A stretch of DNA of 64,000 bases, taken from positions 682,001 to 746,000 of the forward strand of contig CAVQBJ010000001.1 in the NCBI GenBank assembly GCA_963710725.1. Reading direction: 5' to 3'. Positions 33,152 through 40,653 of this stretch are shown piece by piece. The position numbers were made by a program, and so were the translations under genes. Each line of letters starts with the position of its first letter. Position 1 is the first letter of the stretch. The notes below the pieces were generated by a model. That model searched no databases. It worked only from the letters and a program-made list of their open reading frames with translations, and had not been told where the DNA came from. Source of the stretch: CAVQBJ01 sp963710725. GTDB lineage: Bacteria; Actinomycetota; Thermoleophilia; Solirubrobacterales; Solirubrobacteraceae.

Positions 33152-33993
33152 GCACGACGACGACCACCCCGCCGCCGCTGCGCGACGTGCGCGGCCCGTC
33201 GGCGCTCGGCGGCGGCTGGCGGCGGTCGGCCGAGCTGCTCTACCTGATGGCCGCCACCGAGTTCAAGCGGACGTATTTCGGCACCGCGCTCGGACCGCTC
33301 TGGACCGTCGCCCGACCGCTGCTCCTGTTCGCCGTCCTGCTGCTCGTGTTCACCAAGCTGCACTTCAGCGCCGGCGTGCCGCACTACCCCGTGCTGCTGC
33401 TGCTCAACATCGTCCTGTTCGGCTTCTTCCAGGAGGCGACCACGACGGCCGTCAGCTCGGTCGTCAGCCGCGAGGCGATCGTGCGTAAGACGCAGTTCCC
33501 GCGCCTGGTCATCCCCCTGTCGGTCGTGCTGACGAGCGTGTTCAACCTGATCCCGAACCTCGTCGTCGTGTTCGTGTTCGTGATCGCCTACGGCGTGTCG
33601 CCGACCTGGACCTGGATCGGGATGCTGCCGGTGCTGGCGCTGCTCGCGGTCATCACGACCGCGGTCTCGATGATCGTCTCCTCGCTGTACCCGCGCTATC
33701 GCGACGTGGGGATCATCTGGACGGTGTTCGTGACGGCGCTGTTCTACGCCACGCCGATCCTGTACCCGCTCAGCAAGATCCACGGTCACCTGCGGGTTGT
33801 CATCGCGCTGAACCCGCTCACCCCGCTGCTCGAGCTCGCCGACCGGTGGGTCGTCAACCCGAACGCGCCGACGCCGGTGGAGGCGGCCGGCGTCGGCGCG
33901 GTGCTCGGCTCGATCGCCATCTTCGCCGTGATCTGCGTCGCCGGGGCGCTCATCTTCACCCGCGAGGCGCCGCGCGTCGCCGAGGAGCTATGA
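33148..33993 (+). CDS. wzm: Polysaccharide ABC exporter, permease subunit (Wzm-type)
   Basis: A 281-residue ABC-2-type membrane protein with six helices. Typical features are YLMAATEFKRTYFGTALGPLWTVARPLLLF at the N-terminal interfacial helix and first membrane helix, and FYATPILYPLSKIHGHLRVVIALNPLTPLLE near the C-terminus. It forms the export channel with the Wzt-type subunit. The GTG at 33148 overlaps the upstream stop, ensuring balanced synthesis. Its 3' end overlaps the convergent O-antigen-ligase-type gene by 6 bp. Confidence 0.94.
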   Translation: MSTTTTTPPPLRDVRGPSALGGGWRRSAELLYLMAATEFKRTYFGTALGPLWTVARPLLLFAVLLLVFTKLHFSAGVPHYPVLLLLNIVLFGFFQEATTTAVSSVVSREAIVRKTQFPRLVIPLSVVLTSVFNLIPNLVVVFVFVIAYGVSPTWTWIGMLPVLALLAVITTAVSMIVSSLYPRYRDVGIIWTVFVTALFYATPILYPLSKIHGHLRVVIALNPLTPLLELADRWVVNPNAPTPVEAAGVGAVLGSIAIFAVICVAGALIFTREAPRVAEEL

Positions 33994-35451
33994 GGCGGCG
34001 AGCGCCGCGCCGCGGCGGGGCGCTCGCGCGACGGCGGTGAGCTCGGACAGGGCGAGCAGCGCGCCGGCGAGGATCAGTGCCGTCAGCGTGATGGCGGGCA
34101 TCTGCCAGTCCCAGTCGAGCGCCACGTGCGCGGCCCACACCACGCAGCCGGCGATCGGCCCGGCGGCGAGCCCCGGCGCGACTCGATGCGCGTCGCGGGC
34201 CGCCCAGGCCACCCCGCCGAGGAAGGCGGCCAGCAGCAGGAGGCCGACGAGCCCGAGCTCGGCGGCCGTCTGGAAGTAGAGCGAGTGCGCGTCCTGCACG
34301 CCCTCGTCGATCGGGCGCAGGCGCAGCCAGTAGACCGCCCAGCCGCCGGCGCCGACGCCGCGCAGTGGCTCGTCGCCGAAGGCGCGAATGGCCACGCGCC
34401 AGTACGCGTAGCGGTTGCTGCGCAGCGTGACGTAGCGGGTGGCACCCGGGCTGAGCGGTGCGGTGCTCGTCTCGTGGGCGCCGAGCGCGAGCGAGAGGCC
34501 GAACAGCGCGCCGACGACGACGAGCGCGATCAGCGGCGCGCGCCGCGGAAGCGCGAGCGGGCCGCTCGCCCCCCGCTCGCCCAGCGCCCGCTGCGCAGCC
34601 GCCGCCGCGGCCATCACGATCACGAGCAGGACGAGCGTCACGGCGCCCTCGCGCTCGCGGGTGGCGAGGTCGCCGGCGAGCGAGGTGACGCCGCCGAACG
34701 GGGCCGCGCTCGCGGCGGCGAGCGCGGCCGCCCACACGACGAGCAGCGCGCTGCGCAGCTGCTCGCGCCGGGGCGCGGCAACGATGAGCGCCACGAATCC
34801 GGCGGCGGCGGCGAACAGCGCACCGCGCGAGAAGCTGAGGTAGAGGCCGAGGCCGAGCGGCGCCGCGGCCGCCGCCGCGGCGGCGCGAAGCGAGCCGGGT
34901 CGGGCCGCGTCGCCCGCCAGGCGGGCGCACAGCACGAGCCCGAACGCGGCCGCCTCGCCCATCGCATTCCAGTAGGTGAGCGGCTGCTCGAGACGCCCCT
35001 GCGCGCTGACCGAGTGCTGGAAATGCAGCAGTCCCGGGAGCAGGCGCTCGGAGATGCCGTAGCCGATGACGATCAGCGCGCCGCCGGCGAGCGCCGGCTC
35101 CACGAGGCGCAGCGCGGCGCGAGCCCGCAGCAGCGCGCTCGCCGCCAGCAGCACGCCGGCGTAGAGGACGACGAGCTGGCCGGCGTGGTACGCGCTCCCG
35201 GCGATCGGCGCCCAGGCGATCGAGGCGAGCGTCCAGGCCGCGAGCAGGAACAGACCCCCGAGGGCCAGGCGTGGCCCGCGGACCCGCGGGAGCGGATGGG
35301 GTACCGAGAGCATCGACACGGCGACGAGCGCCCACGCCACGAGGCCGGCCCACGCCCGCGGCCCGTCGAAGTATCCGCCGCTGAAGAAGGCGAGCGCCAC
35401 CGGCCCGGCGAGCAGAACGACGCGCGCGCCGGTCAGTCCACCGAGACGCAT
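33988..35451 (-). CDS. O-antigen ligase/polymerase family membrane protein (first of two)
   Basis: A 487-residue protein with about 11-12 helices, of the Wzy/WaaL (Wzy_C) superfamily that polymerises or ligates lipid-linked glycans on the outer face of the membrane. The diagnostic region is near residues 330-400: an extracytoplasmic loop with SNRYAYWRVAIRAFGDEPLRGVGAGGWAVYWL and DAHSLYFQTAAELGLVG, where the HSLY motif and nearby Arg residues are typical. SFSRGALFAAAAGFV marks the preceding helix. Polymerase and ligase cannot be separated by sequence. ATG 35451 has TACCCT 7 nt upstream. It converges with wzm. Confidence 0.85.
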   Translation of the reverse strand: MRLGGLTGARVVLLAGPVALAFFSGGYFDGPRAWAGLVAWALVAVSMLSVPHPLPRVRGPRLALGGLFLLAAWTLASIAWAPIAGSAYHAGQLVVLYAGVLLAASALLRARAALRLVEPALAGGALIVIGYGISERLLPGLLHFQHSVSAQGRLEQPLTYWNAMGEAAAFGLVLCARLAGDAARPGSLRAAAAAAAAPLGLGLYLSFSRGALFAAAAGFVALIVAAPRREQLRSALLVVWAAALAAASAAPFGGVTSLAGDLATREREGAVTLVLLVIVMAAAAAAQRALGERGASGPLALPRRAPLIALVVVGALFGLSLALGAHETSTAPLSPGATRYVTLRSNRYAYWRVAIRAFGDEPLRGVGAGGWAVYWLRLRPIDEGVQDAHSLYFQTAAELGLVGLLLLAAFLGGVAWAARDAHRVAPGLAAGPIAGCVVWAAHVALDWDWQMPAITLTALILAGALLALSELTAVARAPRRGAALAAS

Positions 35452-35458
35452 TCCGCGC

Positions 35459-35464
35459 AGGGTA
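35459..35464 (-). promoter_or_regulatory. Candidate -10 box TACCCT, 7 nt from start 35451
   Basis: Minus strand TACCCT. The spacing implies a transcript starting at or next to the start codon. No Shine-Dalgarno is present. Confidence 0.35.
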
Positions 35465-35525
35465 CCCGGCCGCCCGAGGCCTCAGCGGCCACGGATCGGA
35501 CGTCGCGGCACCACCGCGGCCGTCG

Positions 35526-36710
35526 TCAGGGGCGCCGCCCGGTCCTCACGCGGGGGCGTGTGGCCAGGCCGCGGGCGCGCATCGGGCGTCGCGGCTCGCG
35601 CGCGACGGCGCCCGTCGTCCCGCTCTCGGCCACGACCCGGCGGATGCCGGCACGGAAGTGGTCGGCGTCGAAGCGCGCCGCGTTGCGCACGCACGCGGCC
35701 GGGTCGATCGCCTCGGCGTCGAAGGCGCTCACCGCGGCGATGAGCGCCGCCGCGTCCGGAGTCGGGAAGAAGGTCCCCGTGACGCCCTCGAGGACGGTCT
35801 CGCATACACCGCCGTCGCGCAGGGCGATGACCGGCCGGCCGGCGGCCTGCGCCTCGACGGCGGCGATGCCGAACTCCTCGGAGGCCACCGTCACCAGCGC
35901 GCGCGCCCCGGCGAGCAGCTCGGACGCCCGCCCGTCGGAGACCCGTCCGCTGAAGCGGATCGTCGGTCCGGCGAGCGAACGCAGCCGCCGCGCGTCGGGA
36001 CCGTCGCCGACGACGAGCAGCGGCCGCCCGAGCCGGTTGAATGCCTCGATCGCGACGTCGATGCGCTTGTGGCGCATCAGCTCGGACAGGACGAGGTAGT
36101 GGTCGCCGACCGCAGCCGGGGCGAAGCGCTCGACGCGGACCGGCGGATAGACGACGTCGGCATCGCGGTTGAAGCAGCGCGCGATGCGCCGCCGGGTGAC
36201 CTGCGAGTTGGCGACGTAGTGGTCGACCCGCTGGGCGGCGATCCAGTCCCACTGGCGCCAGCGCTGCAGGATCTGCGTGAGCGCGGCGCGAGCGAGCGCG
36301 CTGCGTCCGGCCAGCGCCGTCTCGCGAGCGTTCCAGGCGTAGCGAAACGGGTTATGGCAGTAGCAGACGTGCGTGGCGTCGTCATCGACGAGCACGCCGT
36401 GGGCCCACGCGCTCGAGCTCGAGATCACGAGCTGGTAGCCGCGCAGGTCGAGCGCCTCCATCGCGTACGGGTAGAGCGGCAGCAGGCAGCGAAAGGTGCG
36501 CGCGGTCGGGTGCAGCCGCTGCAGGAAGGAGGCGTGCACCTGGCGATCGGCGAAGCGACCCTCGGTGCCGGCCTCGTCGTAGACCGCCGTGAACACGTCG
36601 GCGTGCGGATATAGCGCGCACAGCTCGGCGAAGACCCGCTCGGCGCCCCTCAGGTCGAGCAGGAAGTCGTGAACGAGCGCCGTGGGGGGCGGGGGGGGCG
36701 GGCCCTGCAT
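35526..36710 (-). CDS. GT4-type glycosyltransferase
   Basis: A 394-residue GT-B enzyme. The N-terminal half has ALVHDFLLDLRGAERVF, YPYAMEALDLRGYQLVISSSSAWAHG and THVCYCHNPFRYAW, a pattern seen in WbdB/mannosyltransferase-like proteins. The nucleotide-sugar half contains YLVLSELMRHKRIDVAIEAFNRLG, LLVVGDGPDARRL, and the GT4 E-x7-E region (SEEFGIAAVEAQAAGRPVIAL). An extra basic, Arg/Pro-rich C-terminus (about 40 residues) may contact the membrane. The ATG at 36710 (MQGPPPPPP) has TAGACT 11 nt upstream; longer in-frame starts are rejected. Confidence 0.88.
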   Translation of the reverse strand: MQGPPPPPPTALVHDFLLDLRGAERVFAELCALYPHADVFTAVYDEAGTEGRFADRQVHASFLQRLHPTARTFRCLLPLYPYAMEALDLRGYQLVISSSSAWAHGVLVDDDATHVCYCHNPFRYAWNARETALAGRSALARAALTQILQRWRQWDWIAAQRVDHYVANSQVTRRRIARCFNRDADVVYPPVRVERFAPAAVGDHYLVLSELMRHKRIDVAIEAFNRLGRPLLVVGDGPDARRLRSLAGPTIRFSGRVSDGRASELLAGARALVTVASEEFGIAAVEAQAAGRPVIALRDGGVCETVLEGVTGTFFPTPDAAALIAAVSAFDAEAIDPAACVRNAARFDADHFRAGIRRVVAESGTTGAVAREPRRPMRARGLATRPRVRTGRRP

Positions 36711-36721
36711 TGTGCGTGGCG

Positions 36722-36727
36722 AGTCTA
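36722..36727 (-). promoter_or_regulatory. Candidate -10 box TAGACT, 11 nt from start 36710
   Basis: Minus strand TAGACT inside the gap to the next upstream gene; no -35 seen. Confidence 0.4.
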
Positions 36728-36748
36728 TGCGACAGATCGGCTCGCATG

Positions 36749-37783
36749 TCACGGCCCGGTGGCGAGCGCGACGAGGAGCGCATGGATCGCGCGGGCGCTG
36801 CGGTCCCAGGTCAGCTCGGCGGCGCGTGCGAGGCCGGCGCGGCGCGCCGCAGCACGCCAGTCGCCGTCGCCGACCGCCCGCCACAGCGCCGCCTCGATCG
36901 CGGCGTCGTCGGTCGGGTCGACGAGCGCCGCGGCGCCGGCGCAGGTCTGCGGCAGCGCTCCGCGGTCGGCCGCCACCACGGGCACGCCGGCGGCCATCGC
37001 CTCGAGGCAGGTCAGCCCGAAGCCCTCGTACAGCGACGGGAGCACGAAGGCGAGCGCGCCGGCGTACAGCCCGGGCAGGAGCACGTCGTCGACGGGGCCC
37101 AGCCGCCGCACGGTCCCGAGCGGGCCCGCCGCGCCGGCAAACTGCGGGCGATCGCCGCCGGCGGCCACGAGCTCGATCCCCTCACGGGCGAGGCGGCGGG
37201 CGGCCGGCTCGAGCGCGCCGAGGTTCTTGCGCGCGGTCGCGCTCGCGACGGTCAGCACGTACGGGCGCGCGAGCGCGAGCGCCGCCCGCGCGGCGCCGGC
37301 GTCGGCGTCGGGCGAGAAGCGGCCGTCGACGCCACCGGGCACGACCGACACGCGGTCCTCCGCCACGCCGAGCAGGGCCACGATCTCCGCGCGTGAGAAC
37401 TCGGATACGGTCACGACGTGAAGCGCCCTTCGTGCGATCCGCGGCAGCAGCGCCCGCTGGGCCGCCACGTAGCTGCGCGAGTACCAACGCTCCTCGCGCA
37501 GCGCCGCCGCGTCGTGGATCACGACGACGTTGCGTGGCCAGGCGAGCGGCGCGAGGTTGGCGGGGGAGAAGAGCAGGCCGGCCCGCAGCGCCGCCGCGCG
37601 CGCCGGCAGCACGAGCTGCTCCCACGCGTGGCCGGCACGGTGCACGAGTCGCGACGGCGGGCGCGCCACGACGTAGGCCGGATGCAGTGGCGGCAGGCGG
37701 GTCACCATCTCGCGGGCCCAGCGCTCGACGCCGCCCAGCTCGGGGCGGGACGCGGCACGGGCGTTGAGGACGATCGGTCGCAT
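36749..37783 (-). CDS. GT4-type glycosyltransferase
   Basis: A 344-residue GT-B enzyme with a short N-terminal domain. Seen: VLNARAASRPELGGVERWAREM, the DAAALREERWYSR region, VTVSEFSRAEIVALLGVAEDRVSVVPGGVD, YVLTVASATARKNLGALEPA, and VLPSLYEGFGLTCLEAMAAGVPVVAADRGALPQ split across the E-x7-E motif (EGFGLTCLEAMAAG). It is of the mannosyl/rhamnosyl-transferase type. The ATG at 37783 lies only 5 bp from the GTG of the divergent gene at 37789, so any promoter must lie inside the neighbouring coding sequence. Confidence 0.9.
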   Translation of the reverse strand: MRPIVLNARAASRPELGGVERWAREMVTRLPPLHPAYVVARPPSRLVHRAGHAWEQLVLPARAAALRAGLLFSPANLAPLAWPRNVVVIHDAAALREERWYSRSYVAAQRALLPRIARRALHVVTVSEFSRAEIVALLGVAEDRVSVVPGGVDGRFSPDADAGAARAALALARPYVLTVASATARKNLGALEPAARRLAREGIELVAAGGDRPQFAGAAGPLGTVRRLGPVDDVLLPGLYAGALAFVLPSLYEGFGLTCLEAMAAGVPVVAADRGALPQTCAGAAALVDPTDDAAIEAALWRAVGDGDWRAAARRAGLARAAELTWDRSARAIHALLVALATGP

Positions 37784-37788
37784 CCGGC

Positions 37789-38886
37789 GTGAAGGTCGGC
37801 GTCGATGCTCGCAGCCTCGCGGGAACCCGCGGCGTCGCGCACTATACGGCCCGCCTCGTGCGCGAGCTCGCCGAGCGCCATCGGAGTGACGAGTGGGCGC
37901 TGTTCGTCTCCGAGGGGGTCGACGAGGAGCGCCTCGCGCCGCTCGCGGCCTGCGAGAACGTGCGCGTGCGCCGCCACCGGCTGCCGAGCCGCGTCCTGTT
38001 CGGTGCGGCTGCGCTCGTCGGAGCGCCGCGCCTGGACCGGCTGCTCGGCGGCGGCCTGGACGTCGTGTGGGCGCCGGCGCCGCGCCCACTGGCGCTGTCC
38101 GCCGGGGTACCTCTGCTCCTCACCGTGCACGACCTCTCCTTCGAGGAGCGGCCCGGGGACTTCACCGCATACGAGCGGCTGTGGCACCGGTTGGCGCGAC
38201 CGCGCCATCTCGCCGCGCGCGCGTCGAGGATCCTCGTCGACGCGGCGGTCACGCGTGACGCGCTCAGCAGCCGCTGGGGCGTCGCCCCCGAACGCGTGAG
38301 CGTGGTGGCGCCCGGGGTCGATCGCCCGCCGCCGCCGCCGGCGGGCGCGCTCGACGCGCTGCGCCGCCGTCGCGGGCTGCCCCGGCCCTACCTGCTCGCG
38401 GTCGGCGCGCTGGAGCCCCGCAAGGACCCGCAGCTCCTCGTGCGCGCCCACGCGCGGGCGCGACTGGAGGCCGACCTCGTGTTCGCCGGGGCCGGGCGGC
38501 TCGCCGAGCAGCTGCGCGGGCCGGGGGTGCACGTGCTCGGCCACGTGCCGGACGCCGAGCTCGACGTGCTCTACGCGGGCGCCATCGCGCTCGTCATGCC
38601 CTCCCGCCTGGAGGGCTTCGGCTGGCCGCCGCTGGAGGCGCTCGCCCGGGGCACGCCGGCCGTCGTCGCCGACCTGCCGGTCTACGACGAGACGCTGGGC
38701 GCCGGCGCCCTGCGCGTGCCGGTGGGGGACGAGGTTGCGCTCGCCGACGCCCTCGTGCGTGTCGCCGGCGACGCGACGCTGCGTAGGCGCCTCGTGGCCG
38801 CCGGCCGCGCGGCGATCGAGCCGATCACCTGGGCCCGCGCCGCCGACGGCGCGTACGCCGCGCTGAGTGAGGCGGCGCGGCGATGA
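37789..38886 (+). CDS. GT4-type glycosyltransferase
   Basis: A 365-residue GT-B enzyme starting MKVGVDARSLAGTRGVAHYTARLVREL, the common opening of mannosyltransferase-type GT4 proteins. Other motifs: LLTVHDLSFEERPGDFT, VSVVAPGVDRPPPPPAG, YLLAVGALEPRKDPQLLVRAH, and VMPSRLEGFGWPPLEALARGTPAVVAD split over the E-x7-E site (EGFGWPPLEALARG). It begins a plus-strand run with the GT2 gene at 38954 and the MBL gene at 39838. The start is GTG, with no room for a normal promoter upstream (see the divergent gene at 36749-37783). Confidence 0.9.
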   Translation: MKVGVDARSLAGTRGVAHYTARLVRELAERHRSDEWALFVSEGVDEERLAPLAACENVRVRRHRLPSRVLFGAAALVGAPRLDRLLGGGLDVVWAPAPRPLALSAGVPLLLTVHDLSFEERPGDFTAYERLWHRLARPRHLAARASRILVDAAVTRDALSSRWGVAPERVSVVAPGVDRPPPPPAGALDALRRRRGLPRPYLLAVGALEPRKDPQLLVRAHARARLEADLVFAGAGRLAEQLRGPGVHVLGHVPDAELDVLYAGAIALVMPSRLEGFGWPPLEALARGTPAVVADLPVYDETLGAGALRVPVGDEVALADALVRVAGDATLRRRLVAAGRAAIEPITWARAADGAYAALSEAARR

Positions 38887-38957
38887 CCCGCGCGCTCACG
38901 GTCGCCGTCGCGGCGGATTGTGCCCGCGCCGCCCTCGAGGAGGTGGCGACCGGATGA
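38883..38957 (+). CDS. Possible 24-residue mini-gene bridging two glycosyltransferase genes
   Basis: ATG 38883 overlaps the TGA of the upstream GT4 gene (ATGA), and the frame ends in a TGA that overlaps the ATG of the GT2 gene at 38954 (again ATGA). The 24 codons (start MTRALTVAVAADC) have G or C at the third position in most cases. It may be a translated coupler or the remains of a gene. A chance frame cannot be excluded. Confidence 0.3.
   Translation: MTRALTVAVAADCARAALEEVATG
38938..38943 (+). promoter_or_regulatory. Ribosome binding site AGGAGG of the GT2 gene at 38954
   Basis: AGGAGG, 10 nt before the ATG. It lies inside the mini-frame at 38883-38957 and supports the chosen start. Confidence 0.6.
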
Positions 38958-39841
38958 CGCCGGAGCTCGCCCTGGTGGTCGTCATCCACGACTCCGCGTC
39001 CGAGCTCGAGTGCCTGCTCGACTCCGTCGGGCGCCATCTCGACCCGGCGCCGCAGCTCGTGGTCGTCGACACCGGCTCGGCCGATGGCGGGGCGGAGCTC
39101 GCCCGCCGGAGCGGCGCCGACGTCGTGTCGCTGCCGCACAATCCGGGGTTCGGCGCCGCCAACAACGCCGGGCTCGGCCGGGTACGCGCGCCGGTGACGG
39201 CACTCGTGAATCCGGACGTCGAGCTCCTCGACGACGGGCTCGCGCGCCTCGCCGCGCGCGCGGCCGCCACCGAGCGCCTGCTCGTCCCCGGCCTGCTCGA
39301 CGACGACGGCTCACGCCAGCGCAGCGCCCATCCGCTGCCCGGCACGCTCGGCGCCTTCGCGCCGGCGCTGTTGCCGCCCGCGCTGCTCCCGCGCCGCGTT
39401 CGCGAGCGTGCGGAGCCCTGGCGATCCCCACGCGCCCGTACCGTCGGGTGGGCGATCGCCGCCTGCCTCGTCGCGCGCAGCGAGCTGCTGGGTCGCCTCG
39501 GTCCCTTTGATCCGAACCTGTTCCTGTTCTTCGAGGATCTCGATCTCTGCCTGCGTGCGCGGGCGGCCGGCGTCGCCACCGAGCTGCATCCCGAGATCGT
39601 GCTGCGCCACAGCGGCGGGCACTCGACGGGCCCGGCCTACGGGGGCGAGCCCCACGTCGAGCTGGCCCGCCGCCGCCGCGAGGTGATCGGCCGTGCGCTC
39701 GGCGCGCGGGCGCTCGCGCTCGACGACGCGGCCCAGGCGTTGACGTTCGCGACCCGCGCGGGTGCGCGATCGCTGCTCGGGCGCGACGCCGGCCGCGAGC
39801 GCGCCCAGCTGCGCGCGCTCGCCACCGCCCGCCGGGCGTGA
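38954..39841 (+). CDS. GT2 glycosyltransferase (rhamnosyltransferase-like)
   Basis: A 295-residue GT-A enzyme: LALVVVIHDSASELECLLDSV at the start, VVVDTGSADGGAELAR, LPHNPGFGAANNAGL, ALVNPDVELLDDGLARL (the D-x-D-like site), and GPFDPNLFLFFEDLDLCLRARAAG (the second acidic motif). This is the WbbL/rhamnosyltransferase-like branch. The C-terminal RHSGGHSTGPAYGG is also usual there. The ATG at 38954 has AGGAGG upstream. Its stop overlaps the GTG of the MBL gene (GTGA). Confidence 0.9.
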   Translation: MTPELALVVVIHDSASELECLLDSVGRHLDPAPQLVVVDTGSADGGAELARRSGADVVSLPHNPGFGAANNAGLGRVRAPVTALVNPDVELLDDGLARLAARAAATERLLVPGLLDDDGSRQRSAHPLPGTLGAFAPALLPPALLPRRVRERAEPWRSPRARTVGWAIAACLVARSELLGRLGPFDPNLFLFFEDLDLCLRARAAGVATELHPEIVLRHSGGHSTGPAYGGEPHVELARRRREVIGRALGARALALDDAAQALTFATRAGARSLLGRDAGRERAQLRALATARRA

Positions 39842-40650
39842 GCGGCGCCGACGCTAACGTCCGGGAGGTGCCTGGATCGCCGTCCGACGCCGCCCGGCTC
39901 GACGCGCTCGGGATCGTGTGCGTGCGCGCCGACAACCCGAGCCTGCTCACGCTCTCGGGCACGAACAGCTGGGTGGTCGGGCGCGACCCCGCCTACGTCA
40001 TCGACCCGGGGCCGGCGCTGCCGGCGCACCTTGACCGCCTCGCCGCGACGGCCCGCGCGCGCGGCGGACTCGGCGGCATCGCGCTCACCCACGATCACGG
40101 CGATCACGCCGAGGGCGTTCGCGCCCTGCGCGAACGGCTGCCGGCGCCGGTCGCGGCGGCCCGCGGTGGCGTCGACGTCCTACTCGGCGACGGCGAACGC
40201 TTCGGGCCGCTGCGGGCGATCGCCACACCGGGACACGCGACGGATCACCTTGCCTTCGTGCGCGACGGGGCGTGCTTCACCGGCGACGCCGTGCTCGGGG
40301 AGGGGAGCGTGTTCATCGCGCCCGAGCCCGGCGCGCTCGGTGGCTACCTCGTCGCGCTGGAGCGCCTGCGCGCGCTCGAGCTCACCGTGCTCTGTCCGGG
40401 GCACGGCCCGCCGGTGTGGGACGCCGCCGGCAAGCTGTCGGAGTACCTCGAGCACCGGCGCGAGCGTGAGCGGGCGCTCGTCGACGCCCTCGCTCAGGGC
40501 CGGCGCACGGTCGCCGAGCTGCTCGATGCGGCCTGGGGCGACGTGCCCGAGGCGATGCGCCCGGTGGCCGCGATCACGCTTGCCGCGCACCTCGACAAGC
40601 TCGCCGAGGAGGGACGCCTGCCCGACGGCGTGGAGCGGCCGTCGTGGTGA
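39838..40650 (+). CDS. MBL-fold metallo-hydrolase (LACTB2-like)
   Basis: A 270-residue metallo-beta-lactamase-fold protein. The metal-binding motif THDHGDH is at 84-90, with further ligands in TPGHATDHLAF, FTGDAV and CPGHGP. The C-terminal 60 residues form a winged-helix-like tail (RRTVAELLDAAWGDVPEAMRPVAAITLAAHLDKLAEEGRL), as in LACTB2-type endoribonucleases and glyoxalase-II-like proteins. Substrate unknown. It is translationally coupled to the GT2 gene but need not share its pathway. It converges with the ATP-grasp fusion (3-bp gap). Confidence 0.88.
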   Translation: MSGADANVREVPGSPSDAARLDALGIVCVRADNPSLLTLSGTNSWVVGRDPAYVIDPGPALPAHLDRLAATARARGGLGGIALTHDHGDHAEGVRALRERLPAPVAAARGGVDVLLGDGERFGPLRAIATPGHATDHLAFVRDGACFTGDAVLGEGSVFIAPEPGALGGYLVALERLRALELTVLCPGHGPPVWDAAGKLSEYLEHRRERERALVDALAQGRRTVAELLDAAWGDVPEAMRPVAAITLAAHLDKLAEEGRLPDGVERPSW

Positions 40651-40653
40651 CGC

